A stretch of DNA of 58,644 nucleotides, from NCBI GenBank assembly GCA_027324255.1, contig DAHVTI010000370.1, positions 1-58,644 of the forward strand, given 5' to 3'. The translations under genes were made by a program, and so were the position numbers. Shown one piece after another: positions 17,441 to 27,096 of this stretch. The notes beneath the pieces were generated by a model. The model saw nothing but the letters and a program-made list of their open reading frames with translations, had not been told where the DNA came from and ran no database searches. Numbering within the stretch: position 1 is the first letter of the stretch; each line of letters begins with the position of its first letter. Source of the DNA: Bryobacterales bacterium (GTDB taxonomy: Bacteria; Acidobacteriota; Terriglobia; Bryobacterales; Bryobacteraceae).

Positions 17441-17965
17441 ATGACCGCGCTCCCGATTGCCGCAGAAGCAGCCTTGGCCGCCGTGGTGTTGACGGCGGCG
17501 GCGACAGATGTCCGCCGGAGGGAGATCCCGAACTGGCTGACAGTGAGCGGGATAGCGGCGGGCTTCCTGATCCACACGAGCCTGTACGGGTGGCGGGGGC
17601 TGAAGTTCGCGGCGCTGGGTTTCGGCTTGGCGGCGCTGGCCTTTCTCCCGCTGTTCGTGATGCGCTGGCTGGGCGGCGGAGATGTGAAGCTGATGGCGGC
17701 GGTGGCGGCGCTGGCGGGGGCGGAGAACCTGATTGTGGTCTTCCTCCTGGACGCGCTGCTGGGGGGAGTGGCGGCGCTGGGGGTGATTCTGGCGCGAGGG
17801 CGGCTGTGGAAGACGCTGCGGAACATACCCCGCATGTTCGCGAAAGACAGAAGCCCGGAGCTGGAAGCGGGCAACGAGAAATCAGTAGGCTTACCGCGGG
17901 CGGTGACGATTGCCGCGGCAAGCTTGATCCTGCTGTGGGCGATTAATCGAGCACCTGCACCGTGA
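17441..17965 (+). CDS. A24-family prepilin peptidase (CpaA/TadV-like)
   Basis: DVRRREIPNWLT and GGGDVKLMAAVAAL aspartyl motifs; multiple TM segments. Confidence 0.88.
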   Translation: MTALPIAAEAALAAVVLTAAATDVRRREIPNWLTVSGIAAGFLIHTSLYGWRGLKFAALGFGLAALAFLPLFVMRWLGGGDVKLMAAVAALAGAENLIVVFLLDALLGGVAALGVILARGRLWKTLRNIPRMFAKDRSPELEAGNEKSVGLPRAVTIAAASLILLWAINRAPAP

Positions 17966-19841
17966 GGCCGCTGGCGGCGCGCACGGAGCGGTAGACGTGC
18001 TGGGTGGCCTTTGTGAAGTCCGAGGTCTTGGCGTCCTGGATGGGCATGAACTTCTGGGGGTTGCGGTCAGTGAGCGGGAACCAGGAGCTCTGCACCTGGA
18101 CCATGAGGCGGTGGCCGCGGCGGAAGGTATGGAAGACGTCGGGTAGCTCGAACTCGATCTTGTCGAGTTTGCCGGGGGTAAAGGGCTCGGGCTTGTCGAA
18201 GCCGTGGCGGAACTTGCCGCGGAAGGGCTCGCCGCGGATGAGCATCTCGTAGCCGGCCATGCGGATGTTGGCGGGGTTGGGGTTGGGGTCGGGAGCGTCG
18301 TTGGGGAAGACGTCGATGAGCTTGACGACCCAATCGGAGTCGGTGCCGGTGGTGGAGACGTGGAGGGTGGCTTTGAGGGGGCCGGCGACGGTGAGGTCCT
18401 GATCGAGCGGCTCAGTCTGATAGACGAGGACGTCGGGGCGGGCGGCGGCGTGGCGCTGGTCGTCGGTCATGTAGTTGTAGTTCATGCCGCGGTCGATGTA
18501 GGGGAGGAATGGCACGGGCTTGTTGGGGTCGCTGATGTACTCGTCGAACGCGTCGGCGGCCGCGGGGACGGAGGTGGCAAGCTTGCCGGCGGGCTGGAAG
18601 TAGAACGTGCGGGCCTTGGTCTGTTTCGGGGGCCAGGCGTCCATTTTGTGCCATTCGTTGCGGCCGGTTTCAAAGACGTAGGCTTCGGGCAGCTTGTTGC
18701 CGTCGCCCTTGCCCTTGAGGTGGTAGAGGAAGAAGGGAAATTCGATCTCGTCCTGGAAGAACTTGGAAGTATTGGACGCGAAGTTGGCGTTGCCGAGGGT
18801 GGTGCCGTTGGTGCGGGCCCAGCCGCCGTGGCTCCAGGGGCCTTCGACGAGCATGTTGACGGCGCCGGGGTTCTGCTTTTCGGCCGAGCCGTAGAGGTGC
18901 AGCGGGCCGAAGACGTCCTCGGCGTCGAACCAGCCGCCGACGGTGAGCATGGCAGGCTTGAGGCTGGTGACGTACTGGCGGAGGTCGCGGCCCTTCCAGA
19001 ACTCGCTGTAGGTGTCGTTGGAGATGAGGTCCTTCCAGAATTCGACCTGGCCCTTGAACATCTTTTCGTCGTAGTTGGGGAGGGCGCCCATGGAGAGGTG
19101 GAAGTTGTAAGCGTCGGGAGTATCCAGGTCGAACTTTGAGCCGGCGACGAGGGGCTTTTCCCCGCGCGGGCGGCCGAAGTTGCCGAGGAAGTTGAAGGCG
19201 TGGGCGAGGAACAGGGCGCCGTTGTGGCGGAAGTCGTCGCCGATGAACCAGTTGATGACGGGGGCCTGGGGCGAGGTGGCCTTGAGGGCGGGATGGGAGT
19301 CGATGGCACCCTGGGCGGCGTAGAAGCCGGGGTAGGAGATGCCGTACATGCCGGCGCGGCCGTTGTTGTTGGGGACGTTCTTTGTCAGCCACTCGATGGT
19401 GTCGTAGGTGTCGCTGGATTCGTCCACATCCTTATTCGACTTCTTGTTGGGGATGTGGGGGCGGACATGGACGAAGGTGCCCTCGCTGCGGCCTTTGCCG
19501 CGGACATCCTGGTAGGCGAAGATGAAGCCTTCGCGCATAAACTTCTCGCTGGCCGGGCCGAGGCTGAAGCGGTAGTTGTCGGAGCCGTAAGGGGCGACGG
19601 TGTACGGCGTGCGCAGGAGCAGGATGGGGTAGGCCTGGCTCTTGTCCTTGGGCACATAGACGGAGGTGAAGAGCTTCACGCCGTCGCGCATGGGGACGAG
19701 GAACTCCTGCTTGGTGTAGTGCTGGCGGATGTAAGCGGCACGGTCCTGCACGGGCTGGGGCATGGGCTGCTGGCCGCGCGGCTGTGAGAAAGCAAGAGCG
19801 GCTGAGGCGAGGAGGAGGAGGAGGAGGGATCGGCGTGTCAT
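17943..19841 (-). CDS. CocE/NonD-family (X-Pro dipeptidyl-peptidase-like) hydrolase
   Basis: Signal peptide; VPMRDGVKLFTSVYVPK; AYQDVRGKGRSEG; GMYGISYPGFYAAQGA nucleophile elbow; C-terminal jelly-roll GHRLMVQVQSSWFPLTDRNPQ. Confidence 0.93.
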   Translation of the reverse strand: MTRRSLLLLLLASAALAFSQPRGQQPMPQPVQDRAAYIRQHYTKQEFLVPMRDGVKLFTSVYVPKDKSQAYPILLLRTPYTVAPYGSDNYRFSLGPASEKFMREGFIFAYQDVRGKGRSEGTFVHVRPHIPNKKSNKDVDESSDTYDTIEWLTKNVPNNNGRAGMYGISYPGFYAAQGAIDSHPALKATSPQAPVINWFIGDDFRHNGALFLAHAFNFLGNFGRPRGEKPLVAGSKFDLDTPDAYNFHLSMGALPNYDEKMFKGQVEFWKDLISNDTYSEFWKGRDLRQYVTSLKPAMLTVGGWFDAEDVFGPLHLYGSAEKQNPGAVNMLVEGPWSHGGWARTNGTTLGNANFASNTSKFFQDEIEFPFFLYHLKGKGDGNKLPEAYVFETGRNEWHKMDAWPPKQTKARTFYFQPAGKLATSVPAAADAFDEYISDPNKPVPFLPYIDRGMNYNYMTDDQRHAAARPDVLVYQTEPLDQDLTVAGPLKATLHVSTTGTDSDWVVKLIDVFPNDAPDPNPNPANIRMAGYEMLIRGEPFRGKFRHGFDKPEPFTPGKLDKIEFELPDVFHTFRRGHRLMVQVQSSWFPLTDRNPQKFMPIQDAKTSDFTKATQHVYRSVRAASGLTVQVLD

Positions 19842-19857
19842 AGGGGAATCCTTGGGG

Positions 19858-20469
19858 TTAGGCGCGGAAGGCGGTAAAGAGGCGCAGGGCGCCGACGTAG
19901 CTGGCTTCGGACATCCAACGGCCGAGGCCGGTGGAGTACATGAGGACCATCAGCAGGATGAAGCCGAAACGGCTGATCTCGATGTAGGCGGCTACGGGGA
20001 TGCGGGCGGCGATCAGGAACTTGGAGCCGTCGAGCGGCGGGATGGGGATCATATTGAAGAGGGCGAGGAAGAGGCTGATGTAGGCGGCGCGGAAGAGGAT
20101 TTCGGTGCCACCCGACCAGAACATTCCGATGAGTGCCAGGACGGCGGCGAAGACGACGTTGCTGGCCGGGCCGGCAAGGGCGACGGCGAGCAGGCCGTTG
20201 GGGCCGCCGCGGAGCTTGGAGGGGTTGGTGTTGACGGCGCGGCCCCAGCCGAAGAAGATGCCGCCGAACAGCGACGAGACCAGCGGAACGAAGATGGTGC
20301 CCACCCAATCGACGTGGTGGAGGGGGTTGAGAGTGACACGGCCTTCGAGGCGCGGCGTGTCGTCGCCGAGGCGGTCGGCCACGAAGGCGTGGGCGAACTC
20401 GTGCGGCGTGGTGAGAAGCCAGAAGATCAAAACGTCGAGCAGGGCTTTGGCGAAATCAAGGTGCATCAA
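19858..20469 (-). CDS. M50-family (site-2 protease-like) membrane metalloprotease
   Basis: HEFAH metal motif; NPLHHVDWVGT; AGPASNVVFA; NMIPIPPLDGSK. Start overlaps the upstream S9 gene by 4 bp. Confidence 0.9.
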   Translation of the reverse strand: MMHLDFAKALLDVLIFWLLTTPHEFAHAFVADRLGDDTPRLEGRVTLNPLHHVDWVGTIFVPLVSSLFGGIFFGWGRAVNTNPSKLRGGPNGLLAVALAGPASNVVFAAVLALIGMFWSGGTEILFRAAYISLFLALFNMIPIPPLDGSKFLIAARIPVAAYIEISRFGFILLMVLMYSTGLGRWMSEASYVGALRLFTAFRA

Positions 20470-22466
20470 TTATCCTTCACGCGGAATTTCTCGAACCAGG
20501 CGAGCAGGTAGAGTTGCTGGAGCAACTGGTGCGAGGGGCGGCGCCAGCCGTGGAACTCCTCCGGCATGCGCACGAGCAGGGTCTCTTTCTTGAGGAGCTT
20601 GAGGGCGCGGTAATACTCTTCGCTCTGGGTGATGGGGGTGCGGAGGTCGGCCTCGCCGGTCATGACCATGGTGGGGGTAGTGACGTTGGCCACGTAATGG
20701 AGCGGGGAGCGGGCCGCGTACTCCGCGGGGTCTTCCCAGGGCTTCTTGCGGAACTGCTGGTACCAGTTGGGACCGTCGGTGGTGCCGACGAAGCTGTGCC
20801 AGTCGATGACGGGGCGCATGGAGACGGCGGCGCGGAAGCGGGGGGTGTGGCCGACGATCCAGGCGGTGAGAACGCCGCCGCCGCTGCCGCCGCAGACGAA
20901 GAGGTTGCGCTCATCGATGAAGCCGGACTTCAGAGCGGCGTCGACGCCGGACATCAGGTCGTCGTAATCCTTGCCGGGATAGCTGTACTGGATGCCGCTG
21001 ACGAACTCCTGGCCGTAGCCGGTGGAGCCGCGGGGATTCAGGTAGAGGACGGCGTAGCCGTTGGCGGCGAAGTTCTGCCAGGGCCAACTGAAGGCGACGT
21101 TGTACATGGACCACGGCCCGCCGTGGATGTAGAGGACGAGGGGGTACTTCTTCTTCGGATCGAAGCCGACGGGCTTGACGAGCCAGCCCTGCACTTTCCA
21201 GCCGCCGGCGGACTGCCACCACATCTCCTCGACGGCGCCGAGGGCGCGGCCTTCGAGCACGTCGGAGTTGAGGTCGAGGACCTTGCGGATGTTCTGGCCG
21301 GCGGAAGCGCTGAAGACGACCAGCGAGCCGGGCTCATGGAAAGTGGAACGGACGGCGGCGACTTCGCCGGTCCTGGCGAGCGCGGGCTGGGTGATCATCT
21401 GCACGCCGCCGGTGATCTGTTTCGGCGCGCCGTCGAGGGGGAGGAAGTAGAGGTTCGACGAGCCCTTCTCCTCCGTCGTGTAATAGACGCCGGTGCCCTC
21501 GGCGTTCCACAGCAGCTCGCCGGGCGAAGAGGGGAGGCCGCCGGCCCAGAGGCGCTTCTGCCCGCCGGCGTTGTCCATGAGGTAGATGGAGGAGACGTTG
21601 AAGGTGAGTTGGCGGTCGTCGGAGCCGGTGTAGGCGATCCACTGGCCGTGCGGGGTGGGTTTAGAGTCCGGGCCGCGGCGATCGGTGAGCGGACGGATGG
21701 CGCCGGAAGCGAGATCGAGCGAGTAGATTTCGGTGTCGTTGCGGAGGTACTCGGCGTCGGGCTTGCGGATGGCGGTGAAGTACAGAGTCTTGCCGTCGGA
21801 GGACCACTGAGGGCCGCGGTGGTTGAACTTGCCGGTGGTGACCTGGCGGGGCGTGCCGCCGGTGAGGGCGTCGATGGTGAAGATGTGGGACCAGCCTTTG
21901 GGGACGGGGCCGGTGCCGTCGCTGGCCCAGGAAAGGCGGTCCACGATGACGGCGGGCTTGGCCCACTGGGCGCCCTCGGGTTTTTTGGGGAGCTTGACGG
22001 GGAGGATGGGATCGTCGTCGGGGACGGTCATGGTGAAGGCGAGCCTCCTGCCGTCGGGGGACCAGCGCAGGCTGGAGGGGGGCTTCTGGACGCGGGTCAA
22101 CTGCGCCACTTCGCGGGTGGCGGCCAGCATGACGTGGACTTGCAAGGTGCCGTCGCGGTCGCTGAGGAAGGCGATGCGGGAGCCGTCGGGCGACCAGACC
22201 GGCGAGGAGTCGCGCCAAGTGCCGGAGGTCAGCTCGCGGAGTCTGTGCCCCTGGGGCGAGGACCAATCGGAGACGAGCCAGAGGTTGGCGCGATTCTGAT
22301 CCTTCACCTTGTCCACGTAGCCGCGGCTGAAGACGATGGCCTTGCCGTCGGGCGAGATGGCGGGGCTCGCGACGGTCTCCATGTCGAAGAAGGAGTCGGC
22401 ATCGAGGCCCTTCTGCGCGAGGGCGGGCAGAGACAGGGCGAGAGCGAAAAGGCTCGCGAGGCGCAT
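20466..22466 (-). CDS. S9-family prolyl oligopeptidase/acylaminoacyl-peptidase-like
   Basis: Signal peptide; repeated beta-propeller WSPDG blades; YIHGGPWSMY; NLFVCGGSGGGVLTAWIVGHT; MVMTGEADLRTPITQSEEYYRALK. Confidence 0.95.
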   Translation of the reverse strand: MRLASLFALALSLPALAQKGLDADSFFDMETVASPAISPDGKAIVFSRGYVDKVKDQNRANLWLVSDWSSPQGHRLRELTSGTWRDSSPVWSPDGSRIAFLSDRDGTLQVHVMLAATREVAQLTRVQKPPSSLRWSPDGRRLAFTMTVPDDDPILPVKLPKKPEGAQWAKPAVIVDRLSWASDGTGPVPKGWSHIFTIDALTGGTPRQVTTGKFNHRGPQWSSDGKTLYFTAIRKPDAEYLRNDTEIYSLDLASGAIRPLTDRRGPDSKPTPHGQWIAYTGSDDRQLTFNVSSIYLMDNAGGQKRLWAGGLPSSPGELLWNAEGTGVYYTTEEKGSSNLYFLPLDGAPKQITGGVQMITQPALARTGEVAAVRSTFHEPGSLVVFSASAGQNIRKVLDLNSDVLEGRALGAVEEMWWQSAGGWKVQGWLVKPVGFDPKKKYPLVLYIHGGPWSMYNVAFSWPWQNFAANGYAVLYLNPRGSTGYGQEFVSGIQYSYPGKDYDDLMSGVDAALKSGFIDERNLFVCGGSGGGVLTAWIVGHTPRFRAAVSMRPVIDWHSFVGTTDGPNWYQQFRKKPWEDPAEYAARSPLHYVANVTTPTMVMTGEADLRTPITQSEEYYRALKLLKKETLLVRMPEEFHGWRRPSHQLLQQLYLLAWFEKFRVKDN

Positions 22467-22507
22467 GTAACCATGCTACACTCCGCGCTTTGAGCGGACG
22501 GAGGAAG

Positions 22508-23299
22508 ATGGAAAACCTTTTTGCCACGGCGGACATGGCGCAGGGCTACGCGGCGGCGCGGCCGGCGGTGCACGGGCTGGTTTTGAGAGAAGTGTGGAAG
22601 AGCCTGGGGCAGGGCGTACGGGCAGCGAGGGCGCTGGACATCGGGTGCGGCTCGGGCCTTTCGACGCGGGAGCTGCTGCCTTTGTGCGGGAAGTGCTTCG
22701 GGGTGGAGCCGGCGGTTTCGATGCTGCGCCTGGCACGGGCGGTGGCGCCGGGGGCGGAGTTCGCGGCCGGAAGCGCGGAGCGGCTGCCCTTCGCGGACGG
22801 GAGCATGGAGCTGATGACGGCGGCGGGATCGCTGAACTTCTGCGACGTGGAGCGGGCGTTCCCGGAGATGCTGCGAGTGCTGGCGGAGGGCGGGCGGCTG
22901 GTGGTGTACGATTTTGAGCCGGGGCGGCTGATGCGGGATTCAGATGCGCTGGAGCAGTGGTTCGGAGAATTTCAGCGAAGGTACCCGCCGCCGGTGAACG
23001 CGGCCGTGCACCTGGATCCGGAGAGGCTGGCGAAACTGGCGCGAGGATTCACGTGCGGGCCATGGGCGCGATTTGAAGGAGGGCTCGCGCTGGAAGCGGA
23101 GTTCTACGGGCGCTACATGATGACGGAGACGAACGTGGCGCAGGCGGCGCGCAGGGGCGGGGACGCGGGCGAGATCCGGGCGTGGGTGGAGACGACGCTG
23201 CGGCCGGTGTTCGCAGGCCGGCCGCGCGAAGTTCTGTTCGACGGCTACTGGGCCGTGTTCGGGAAGCCGAGTTCGGAGAGGACACGGCCGGCGCTGTAG
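22508..23299 (+). CDS. class I SAM-dependent methyltransferase
   Basis: RALDIGCGSGLSTREL, ERLPFADGSMELMTAAGSLNF. ATG at 22508 preceded by GAGGAAG. Confidence 0.88.
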   Translation: MENLFATADMAQGYAAARPAVHGLVLREVWKSLGQGVRAARALDIGCGSGLSTRELLPLCGKCFGVEPAVSMLRLARAVAPGAEFAAGSAERLPFADGSMELMTAAGSLNFCDVERAFPEMLRVLAEGGRLVVYDFEPGRLMRDSDALEQWFGEFQRRYPPPVNAAVHLDPERLAKLARGFTCGPWARFEGGLALEAEFYGRYMMTETNVAQAARRGGDAGEIRAWVETTLRPVFAGRPREVLFDGYWAVFGKPSSERTRPAL

Positions 23300-25299
23300 A
23301 CCTGCTTCAAGGCTTCGACGATGCCTTGGCCGGCGACATGCACGCAGCGCTCGTTGGCCATGCCGTAGATGAAGCGGTTGTGCATGGCCTCGTAGTTGGA
23401 GTCAAAGACGATGCCGATGACTTCGCCGCGGGTGTTGACGGTGGGGCTGCCGGAGTTGCCGCCGATGATGTCGGCGGTGGAGACGAAGTTGAAGGGGGTC
23501 TTCAGGGCGAGCTTGGGCTTGGCGTCGAGCCAGCGCTGGGGCAGCTTGAAGGGCTCCTCACCGGTGGCGTGGCGGTACATGCCGGCGAAGTCGACCATGG
23601 AGGGCACGGGCACGTTGCGGGGATCGCGATAGGCGGCGACGGCGCCGAAGGAGAGGCGCAGGGTGCCGGTGGCGTCGGGGTAGGCGGAGGCGCCGTAAAG
23701 GGCGAAGCGGGCGCGGGCGATGCGGGAGGCGGCGGCGCGCTCGACAGCGTCGATGCGGTCGTCGTAGATTTTGCGGATGGCGCGGGCGGCGGGATCGATG
23801 AGGCGGACGAGGCGGATCATGCCGTCCTGGGAGGCGGCGAGGGCGGCGGGGTCCGCGGCGAGGCGCTTGCGCTCTGTGACATCGGCGAGCTTGCTGGAGA
23901 AGACGTAGGCGCGCGCGGCGGCGGCGGGGGTGCGGCCGGCGAGGATCTGCTTCACGGTGTCGTTGGAAGCGCCGAGCTCGTCCACGAGCAGATGGAAATA
24001 CTGCTCGAGCATCAGGGCTTCGAGTTCCGGCGTGATTGGGGCGGAGGAGAATAGGCGCAGCTCGAGCGACGGCAGAGCGGCGTCGCTGTATTCGCGCAGG
24101 CGGTCGGCGTTGGGCTTGGGCTTCTCATCGGCCAGGCGGAGAAGATTGCGGGCGATGCCGAACAGGTCGCAGAAGGCGGCGCCGGACTCGAGCAGGTACT
24201 CCCTGGACTGGCCGCGCCAGGCTGTGAAGGCGGCGGCGATTTCGTCGAAGGCGGGGCCGACCTCGTCGCGCGTCTTGGGGTTGGCGGCGATTTCGGCGCG
24301 GAGCTTGTCCTCGATCTGCTTCTTCTGCTGGTAGAAGCGAGGGTCGGTGAGGCCCTTGAATTCGCCGTCGCGGACCTTGAAGGAGTTCTCGGCGCCGAAG
24401 AGTTTGCCGCGAGCCAGGCGCTTGTTCTCGCCGCTCAGCACGCCGTACTGCTTGAGCACGCCGATGATGGATTTCAGCATCTTGAGGGTGCGCGGGTAAC
24501 TGACGTCGCGCATGTAGGCGAACTGGGCGAGGGTGATGAAACGGTCAGTGGAGCCTGGGTGGCCGGAGACGAGGGCGAGTTCGCCTTCCTTCACGCCCGT
24601 GGCGGACCACATGAGATAGTTCGGCGTGGCGGCGGGCTGGCCGTTTTCGTAGGCGCGGAGGAAGGTGATGTCGAGGTCGTAGCGCGGGTAGGTGAAGTTG
24701 TCGGGATCGCCACCGAAGAAGGCGATGGATTCCTCGGGCGCGAAGACGAGGCGGACGTCGTCGTATTTCTTATAGCGGTAAAGGTGATAGAGGGCTCCGG
24801 AGTAGAGAGTGACGACGTTGCAGGCGCCGCCGTGCGCGGCGACGCAGTCCTTTTCGAGCGCCGACATGGAGGCGCGGCGCTGCTGGGCGGCTTCGGCGGA
24901 CTCAGGCCTGGCCTGGACGGCGGCGTTGACCTTGGCGGTGACGTCGGAGATGTCGAGCAGGACCTGGACTTCAAGGCCCGGGCATTTCAGCTCACCGGCG
25001 GCGGAAGCGGCGTAGAAGCCGTCGCGCATGTAGTTGTGCTCCTTCGAGCTGACGTCCTGGATGCAGCGCGAGGCGACGTGGTGGTTGGTGAAGATGAGAC
25101 CCCGCGGGGAGACGAAGCTGCCGGAGCCGCCGCCGAACTTGACGGAAGACAGGCGCAGGTGGTCGAGGAACTGCTGGGTGGGGGTGAACTTGTACCTGGA
25201 GGCGAGCTGGCCGTTGGGAACCGCGTTGAAGAGCCACATGCCCTCGTCGGCGGAGGCGACGGCGGAGCAGAGGAGGAGAAAGAGCAGGGATCTTTTCAT
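23245..25299 (-). CDS. S46-family dipeptidyl-peptidase (DPP7/DPP11-like)
   Basis: Signal peptide; LIFTNHHVASRCIQD catalytic His; GGNSGSPTVNTRGEVIGIVFDSNYEA catalytic Ser region. Confidence 0.94.
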   Translation of the reverse strand: MKRSLLFLLLCSAVASADEGMWLFNAVPNGQLASRYKFTPTQQFLDHLRLSSVKFGGGSGSFVSPRGLIFTNHHVASRCIQDVSSKEHNYMRDGFYAASAAGELKCPGLEVQVLLDISDVTAKVNAAVQARPESAEAAQQRRASMSALEKDCVAAHGGACNVVTLYSGALYHLYRYKKYDDVRLVFAPEESIAFFGGDPDNFTYPRYDLDITFLRAYENGQPAATPNYLMWSATGVKEGELALVSGHPGSTDRFITLAQFAYMRDVSYPRTLKMLKSIIGVLKQYGVLSGENKRLARGKLFGAENSFKVRDGEFKGLTDPRFYQQKKQIEDKLRAEIAANPKTRDEVGPAFDEIAAAFTAWRGQSREYLLESGAAFCDLFGIARNLLRLADEKPKPNADRLREYSDAALPSLELRLFSSAPITPELEALMLEQYFHLLVDELGASNDTVKQILAGRTPAAAARAYVFSSKLADVTERKRLAADPAALAASQDGMIRLVRLIDPAARAIRKIYDDRIDAVERAAASRIARARFALYGASAYPDATGTLRLSFGAVAAYRDPRNVPVPSMVDFAGMYRHATGEEPFKLPQRWLDAKPKLALKTPFNFVSTADIIGGNSGSPTVNTRGEVIGIVFDSNYEAMHNRFIYGMANERCVHVAGQGIVEALKQVYSAGRVLSELGFPNTAQ

Positions 25300-25344
25300 G
25301 GCGCGAACCTACGCTAACAGGATAGCGAGGTCAGAAAGGGGCGA

Positions 25345-25989
25345 GTGTCGCACAATGGGAGTGTGACCGAGAGGCAGGCAGACGTGCGCCGCGGGCTGCG
25401 GCTGGAGTACACGACACTGGGCTACAACGTGGTGGAGGCGGTAGTGTCGATCGTCTCGGGCGTGCTGGCGGGCAGCGTGGCGCTGATCGGGTTCGGGGTG
25501 GACGCTGTCATCGAGAGCATCTCCGGCTCCATCATGCTGTGGCGGCTGAAGGCGGACGAGCATCACCGGCGCGAGGAGTTCGAGAAGCGGGCGCTGAAGC
25601 TGATCGGCTGGTCGTTTCTGCTGCTGGCGGCCTACGTCGGCTACGAAGCGGCGGAGAAGCTGTGGACGAGAGAGGAGCCGCGGCGTTCGATCGCGGGCAT
25701 CGTGATCGCCTCCTGTTCCGTCGTGATCATGCCGGTGCTGGCGCGGAAGAAGCGCGCGGTGGGGCACAGCATCGGCAGCGCGGCGATGGTGGCGGATTCG
25801 CGGCAGACGGAGTTGTGCAGTTGGCTGTCGGCGATTCTGCTGAGCGGGCTGCTGCTGAACGCGGCGGCAGGGTGGTGGTGGGCGGACCCGGTGGCAGGTT
25901 TGGCGATGGTGCCGATTATCGTGCGCGAAGGGCTGGCGGGGCTGCGGGGCGAATCGTGCGGCTGCGGCGGCGGCCAATGTCAAGGCTGA
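25345..25989 (+). CDS. cation diffusion facilitator-like transporter
   Basis: YNVVEAVVSIVSGVLAGSVALIGFGVDAVIESISGSIMLWRL; C-terminal DSRQTELCSWLSAILLSGLLLNAAAGWWWADPVAGLAMV. Confidence 0.82.
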   Translation: MSHNGSVTERQADVRRGLRLEYTTLGYNVVEAVVSIVSGVLAGSVALIGFGVDAVIESISGSIMLWRLKADEHHRREEFEKRALKLIGWSFLLLAAYVGYEAAEKLWTREEPRRSIAGIVIASCSVVIMPVLARKKRAVGHSIGSAAMVADSRQTELCSWLSAILLSGLLLNAAAGWWWADPVAGLAMVPIIVREGLAGLRGESCGCGGGQCQG

Positions 25990-27057
25990 TCAGTCTTTCT
26001 TCTTCTTGGCGGGCTCGGGGGTGATGGAGGGCGGCGTGGTTTTGGAGTCCGGTGTCTTTGCTCCCTGTTTCTGGGGGTCGCCGGCTTCGGGGAACGTGAT
26101 GTCGCTGTCCACCTGTAGCACCTGCGACTCGACCTGGAACTTGCGGTAGTTGCGGAACTCGATTTCGTTGCGGGTGCAGTTGAAGGTGCCGCGCAGGCAG
26201 GCGAGGTTCTCGCTCTTCACGGGCAGCAGGAGTTTCTGGCCGCCGACGTTGACCCAGCCGTAATCGACGGTAGTTTCTACGGTGTCGATCTCGTAGTCGG
26301 ACGGGAGCTGCTTCGAGTTCATTTCTATGCGCAGGACGCGGGCGGATTGGGGGTCGATCCAGATGGCGCCCTTGTAGGCGGGTTTGACGGAGCGGCCGAA
26401 GCGGACGGTCCAATTCGCGTTGGGCTGGGCAACGGAGTAGTCGAAGACCTTGGCAGGGAGCCCGGCGGCGGTGGAGTCGCCGCGGGGGCGGAAGGCGGCG
26501 TTGGTATTGGAGGCGAGCAGGCTGGCGAGGACGGTGCCGAACTCGCCGGAGGACCAGGTGCCGGAGTCTTCGGGGCTGCCTTTTTTAACGGGCTTGCCGT
26601 TGATGCGGACGTTGCGGTAGTCCTCTTTGCCACCCATGTACATCACTTCGACCTGAACGCGGTCGCGCAGCTTCCATTTGGGAGTGAGGGTTTTACTTTC
26701 CCAGCGGAGGACGTGTTGGTCGCAGATGAAGTTGGGGAGGGCGGCGTCGAACTCGAAGGCGGCGGCGCGGGCGCGATCGATGAGGGACTCCGTGGGGCTG
26801 GGCGGCGGGGCGTTGGCGGGGCGGATGACCTGCTCAGTGCGGCCGTGCTCATCGACCACGACCTCCGTGCCCACCTGGGGGGGCAGGCGCTTTTCGGGGG
26901 GCAGGGCGGGCACCTGCTCGTGCTTGCTGGCGGGCCCGCCGCGGCGCAGCACGGGGCGGCCGGGATCCTCGGGCAGCGGTTGAGACGGGGGCGGATCCTG
27001 CGCCGGAACCGGAGCGGCGAGGGCGGCAAACATCGCAATGGCCATCCACCGCGTCAT
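25990..27057 (-). CDS. exported protein of unknown function (outer-membrane-lipoprotein-sorting-like repeats)
   Basis: Signal peptide MTRWMAIAMFAALAAPVPAQ; Pro-rich N-terminus; beta-rich GAIWIDPQSARVLRIEM...VETTVDYGWVNVGGQKLLLPVKSE. Confidence 0.75.
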   Translation of the reverse strand: MTRWMAIAMFAALAAPVPAQDPPPSQPLPEDPGRPVLRRGGPASKHEQVPALPPEKRLPPQVGTEVVVDEHGRTEQVIRPANAPPPSPTESLIDRARAAAFEFDAALPNFICDQHVLRWESKTLTPKWKLRDRVQVEVMYMGGKEDYRNVRINGKPVKKGSPEDSGTWSSGEFGTVLASLLASNTNAAFRPRGDSTAAGLPAKVFDYSVAQPNANWTVRFGRSVKPAYKGAIWIDPQSARVLRIEMNSKQLPSDYEIDTVETTVDYGWVNVGGQKLLLPVKSENLACLRGTFNCTRNEIEFRNYRKFQVESQVLQVDSDITFPEAGDPQKQGAKTPDSKTTPPSITPEPAKKKKD

Positions 27058-27096
27058 GGCAGGTCCCTACTTGAGATGCGCGAAGGGAGGGTTCGG

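Noticed and set aside
20514-22493. 659-aa plus-strand ORF opposite the S9 peptidase
   Set aside because: Shadow ORF of a clear prolyl-oligopeptidase gene.
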